From assembly GCA_036320915.1 (NCBI GenBank), contig JAXBDG010000013.1:1736001-1800000 (forward strand): 64,000 nt of DNA, written 5' to 3'. The DNA is from Linnemannia elongata. Taxonomy: Eukaryota; Mortierellomycota; Mortierellomycetes; Mortierellales; Mortierellaceae. Position 1 is the first letter of the stretch, and every line of letters starts with the position of its first letter. A model generated the notes under the pieces. It was given only the letters and a program-made list of their open reading frames with translations. It did not search any database and was not told the DNA's origin. Of this stretch, positions 60,101 through 64,000 are shown one piece after another. The position numbers and the translations under genes are program-made.

Positions 60101-63100
60101 TTGTCTTGCCTCGCTTTAGCCTTTATCGATAATTGTTGTTGTTGTTGTTTGCGAGTGCTGCTGCTGATGATGATGATGATGATGCCGTCTGTCGATTGAA
60201 TTGAATACACACGGACGATGACTCTATTGTCGGTGTTATTTTACTCAATTGGGCTGGACAAGGGCAGGAGAACGTGTTGTTGCCCTGTTCGTTCCCATCT
60301 TCACTTGATAATTCAATTGGGATAGGTTGGGTGAGAGTGGTGGTGCCACACGGTGGTGTATTGTTGTTGGTGGGTGCTTTTCTTGACATGCTTAATCCCT
60401 TCTTGTTTCCTTTGATTTTGTTGTTGTTGTTGTTGTTGTTGTGTGACATATGATAATTGTCCCACAGCTCAATCGATTGTGTAAGTGTAGTGTCGGACTG
60501 TACTGTCGTACTGTACGTGGGTAGGGCCAAAGGCCTCCCTTTGGTTCATCCCATTTTCACATTCACGTTTAGTCTCTACTTTGTCGGAACCCTCCCTTCG
60601 CCCCCCCCCTAGCATAAGCACAACCCTGAATGTTGTTGCTGTTGTCAACAACAACAGCAACATTCATCTTCACAATAAAGAAATAACAAAAAAGGGCTTG
60701 AACCTACGCCTCTTTGCGCTTCGTAATCCCCTTTTACTTGAGTCTCCCGTTTGTCATCCTCCACCCATGTGCCGCTGGCCTTAGTCCCTGACGATGTACA
60801 GTACTTACCGAGAGCAAAATCCAAAAAAAAATAAAAGACCGACGAAAACGAAAAAGTAAGAGCGTAGAAAAGGATACAGGGGAGTGAACAAAGGTGGTGA
60901 ATGGTACAAAAGAGATGGGGAAAAGGGAGAAGAAAGGTGAAGAAAGGGGGGCGATGCGGAAAGAGTGAGCAGAGAGGGCGAGAGGGTAAAAAGAAGGGCG
61001 AATGAAAGTTCGCAATGGTAAAAAGGGAGCCATAGAGAGGCCACAGGCTCGATGTGGACATGCATAACTCCGTTGTTGTCTCTCTGCTTTCCCATCCTAT
61101 CCTCTCAGTTATTTCTCCACTCTTCGTTTTGCCCTCTCTCTTTTTTTGTCTCGCTCGTTCTCTTCACTCTCGCCCAACTGCGTATGAATGAATGTATGCA
61201 ATAGCGTCCATACCACGGCATTGTGCATAGAACCGATCGGTCTTCCTTCTTTGTCCTCTACAAAGGAGAAAAAAGAGAGCAAGAGACCATTTGTGTATGT
61301 CCTACTTCACTCACCCCCTGACCTGATTCATCCATCCTCCTTGCCCTTGTGTCTTCTCTTGCTTTCTGTCTTGCTCTCTCACCTTCTTTCTCTCTCTCTC
61401 CATCTTCCTCCCTCTTCGTCGTAAGGAATTCTTATACCCCCTTTAGCTAAAGCTCCATCATCATCATTGTAGGACTATCGACAAGCGAGGGTCTGCTGGT
61501 CATTCATTCATTCATTCATTCTATTCTCGTCTGACCAAGCCCTGCCTCATAACCACAGTGACGAGAATGAGAGATTTACAGCCAAGCTTCATAATACCGT
61601 GGGCCAGAACTGAGGGTCGGGAAGACGCAACACATGTTCGCTTTTTCTTATTCCGTAAGTGCTTTGCGCATGGCATGGGGCTTTGGGAGGACATTTACCA
61701 TTTGGCATTAGCAAACCTTTTTTTTTCTCGAAATGGTTTTCCCCCTATTTTTTGCTTGTCCTCTTCCCACTGCTTGACGTGTACATTGATAGTCTTCTTC
61801 ATCCAAAAAGACCGACCATTTGCAAGAAAAAAATGCTTAGTCCGTCTCTGCTACTTGTCTCTTCAATCCTCTCTTTTCTCCCCTCATTTTTCTCCGCTCC
61901 CCTCACTCTCTTTCTGTCGCCTTTTCTCTCCACGACCATGTAACTACTTCTTCATGGATATATGCAAAACCATAACCTTGCTTTGTCGTTCTCCCACTCC
62001 TCCACCAATTTTTTACCAGCTGGCGGGATCTAATCTGTTGTTAGCATTGCATTGCTGCCAGTCATCCCTCCAAACGGCAAATGCAATCCCTCTCCTTTTT
62101 TCTCTCTCGCTCCTCCCTGTAAAAAAATATCCTTCCCGCCGCATTCACAGTCCAGGTGTGGTATTCCGACGCATGCATTGCATCCATCGCTTCTAAGGAT
62201 CTTTTTCTTTTCTTTTACAGCAACAGCAAGTCGCAGTCCGAGCGAGTAGATCGCGACATCATTCGGTGTGGAGCGTCGGCCCCCCCTTGTGTCCGTTACC
62301 GCATCCCTCTTTTCATCGATAGCTTTACATAACGGCCTTTCCTTCCTTCTTCTTTTCTCTTCCCAGATTGTGGTCCATGATGTAGCAGGACTATCTATCC
62401 CACATGTGAAGGTTCGAATGCAATTAGGGGGTCTACAAGGATAGACCTACGGAGGGGCCTCTTTCCTTTCCCTATCTTGTCGCAAGCCCTTTCTCCAGGA
62501 ACAAGAGCAAAAAGTGTGCATGATTTTTAGTAAGTGCTTCGGCTTAGGTCAGACGCAATGACCATTGTTTTTCTCCACTAGTGCCCTTTTCCTTTGTTGT
62601 ATATACCACATTCACACATGTGTGCGATCGATGACCTGGATGAAAGGAAGCGGAGAGTGCAGCAAATGCGAGAGGCTTATTCCGAATGATGGCGCGTGTC
62701 TGGCTGCTACTTTGAGGCTCCTAGGCAGCCGGATACTTTTTTTTTTTTACTTCGTCCATCATAATAACACCCAATTAGGCACCCACGCTGTCGTTTATAC
62801 ATTCTTAGGAAACAAAACAACCTCGTCAATAAGCGTGTTTGTGTATATGTGTGGGTAAGGGAATGTGTAGTGAGAAGAAGTAGGAAAGAAGGCCCAGAAT
62901 GGCAACGGAAGAAAAATGGGCGGATGATTACGAGAGAGACTTTCGATCCACCCTTGTTTTGCTGTTGCTCTTGTTGTTAGTGGTGGCGATAAACACATTT
63001 TGTTTTTAGAACCATGCTTCGGCGATACGAGGGGTGAGGGTAAAGGGGGATCGAAGGTAGGGGCGAAAGTGGGTGCTCTCAACATGCTTGCTCTGGATGC

Positions 63101-63689
63101 TGTCGATTGCTTATTATTTTTACTCTCCGAGCCCAAGGCTCACTCTCACCACTGCATCTACCTCTCTGCTGCACATAATACATTCATTTATTCCACACCT
63201 ATTTTTTTTTTCCTTCTGCTCTCACTCATTAACTCACAGTCCTTCCCTCACTACAGTTCACATACAAAGCGAGAAATGGTGGCCAGTCGTCGGTGAGATA
63301 GGCCAGGATATTGGCGGGTAGGTATAGAGGCACACTGAGAGCCAAACGATTGTTAGAATGTATGAGGGAGAGTGAGAAAGAGCGGAGCGTTTCTGATCAA
63401 TTTGACAACCATGTACCTTCTCGGCCTGTCAAATATCCCCACCGGCGCCCTCCACGTCTTCCCTTGGAGCCACCTCCGATGGTTCCAGACCTTTGATCTG
63501 ATGATGATAATCGGGATACATAATTGCATTAGTTTTGATTCTGCAAGGTGATCTACTATCACACCACTTCCGCCATCCACTCCAGAATTTGTTTGCTGAG
63601 TGTGTTTGGCTCATATTGTTTCTCTTTCATTTTTCTTTACGCCTATCCACAGGTTCAGTAAAAACAGCAATTATCTCCCTTTCCAAGGG

Positions 63690-63693
<4 letters not shown>
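57117..63693. other. Gene-poor, low-complexity region
   Basis: About 6.6 kb with no gene I can support. Long + strand purine tracts lie at 57300-57560, 58660-59000, 59040-59850 and 60830-61020, including a GGGTGAAAGG-type imperfect repeat (59300-59370). Microsatellites: GTT near 60131 and 60419-60442, TGA at 60161-60183, TTCA at 61502-61521. Two patches with coding-like codon bias (58021-58080, 58340-58445) are discussed in the findings. Confidence 0.5.

Positions 63694-63724
<31 letters not shown>
63694..63724. repeat. GA dinucleotide microsatellite
   Basis: About 15 uninterrupted GA units, six bases before a small secreted-type ORF. Confidence 0.9.
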
Positions 63725-63728
<4 letters not shown>

Positions 63729-63730
63729 GA

Positions 63731-63973
63731 ATGAGGCGACAGAAGTGCAGTGTATTGTTGTTGTTGGTTGTCCTTTGTTTTTGTCAAACCCAAATTGTAG
63801 GTGTGCATCAATTATCGAACCATTCTTGCAAATGTCTCATTTTGTATATGAATGGGTGGATTGTTGCTCAGATTCATTTCTGTTCCGAGTCGTATGCTTT
63901 TTATAATTGCAAACGGGTTGGACACAAGGTGGGTGAATGGTCGAAGAACAAATGCACAAGAGGACATGGATAA
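63731..63973 (+). CDS. Possible small secreted Cys-rich protein, 80 residues (doubtful)
   Basis: ATG at 63731 opens MRRQKCSVLLLLVVLCFCQ, a plausible signal peptide, followed by a basic mature part with cysteines in the order C-x-C (SNHSCKC), HFC, YNC, NKC and the tail TRGHG. The odd cysteine number, T-ending codons unlike other genes here, and the fact that the hydrophobic core comes from a TTG/GTT-rich run all argue it may be chance. Confidence 0.3.
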   Translation: MRRQKCSVLLLLVVLCFCQTQIVGVHQLSNHSCKCLILYMNGWIVAQIHFCSESYAFYNCKRVGHKVGEWSKNKCTRGHG

Positions 63974-64000
63974 TAAGAGGGGGTTAATTATAAATGAAGA

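Noticed and set aside
60123..60530. Asn/Ser-rich ORF on the minus strand
   Set aside because: Begins at TTG and mostly translates GTT and TGA microsatellites.
60690..60770. tRNA-like B-box sequence (GGTTCAAGCC on -)
   Set aside because: T-arm does not pair over five bases and no A box is present.
61558..62196. 212-codon ORF
   Set aside because: Not an ATG start; Ser/Phe/Leu-rich from C+T-rich DNA and no recognisable motif.
62395..62440. tRNA-like GGTTCGAATG
   Set aside because: No pairing acceptor stem and no A box upstream.

Overview
The window is nuclear DNA of a filamentous, early-diverging fungus, most likely Mucoromycota and possibly a Mortierella relative (inference). The signs are short spliceosomal introns (about 45-125 nt, GTAAGT/GTACGT donors, TAG/CAG acceptors), TATA boxes followed by long C+T-rich leaders, AATAAA signals, strong preference for codons ending in C or G, and fungal families: an ARN/SIT siderophore transporter, a KNH-type GPI protein, a Kar9-like protein and a BAR-PH-ArfGAP. 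No rRNA, tRNA, CRISPR array, operon or intact transposon was recognised. Splice junctions below were placed by eye and checked for reading phase.

Layout. 1-552 (-): 5' part of a GH8 glycosidase gene. 4821-6260 (+): single-pass membrane protein. 6593-7835 (-): Efm7/Nnt1-like methyltransferase. 10041-12076 (+): siderophore-iron transporter with two perfect iron-GATA sites upstream. 12660-14594 (-): CoA-acylating semialdehyde dehydrogenase, divergent from glutamate decarboxylase (15706-17604, +), with a 47-bp minisatellite between them. 18.1-19.1 kb: broken coding remnants, including a secreted-peptide gene with an in-frame stop. 19285-25194 (-): 1800-residue ArfGAP. 27081-29936 (+): Src1/Heh1/Lem2-type inner nuclear membrane protein. 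30106-31706 (-): alkaline ceramidase. 32952-36186 (-): Gcn5 acetyltransferase with a PCAF-like cysteine-rich N-terminus. 36733-37895 (+): small six-exon gene of unknown function. 38156-39130 (-): GPI-anchored KNH-domain protein. 42897-43256 (+): small unknown protein. 44942-45490 (+): doubtful ORF. 45640-47607 (-): methionine aminopeptidase 2, sharing a 203-bp promoter with a COP9 signalosome subunit 9 (CSN9/CSNAP) homologue at 47811-48302 (+). 49272-50374 (+): DUF2470 membrane protein. 51231-52812 (+): SR-rich splicing-type protein. 53787-57116 (-): Kar9-like protein. 57.1-64 kb: gene-poor, purine/pyrimidine-asymmetric DNA with microsatellites and one doubtful small secreted ORF.

How the genes relate. 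Most are unlinked housekeeping genes. The one convincing functional pair is the divergent decarboxylase/semialdehyde dehydrogenase, which suggests an omega-amino acid (GABA or beta-alanine) route. The siderophore transporter carries its own iron-response sites. The most notable hidden gene is the 64-residue CSN9 homologue, whose first exon is 16 nt long.
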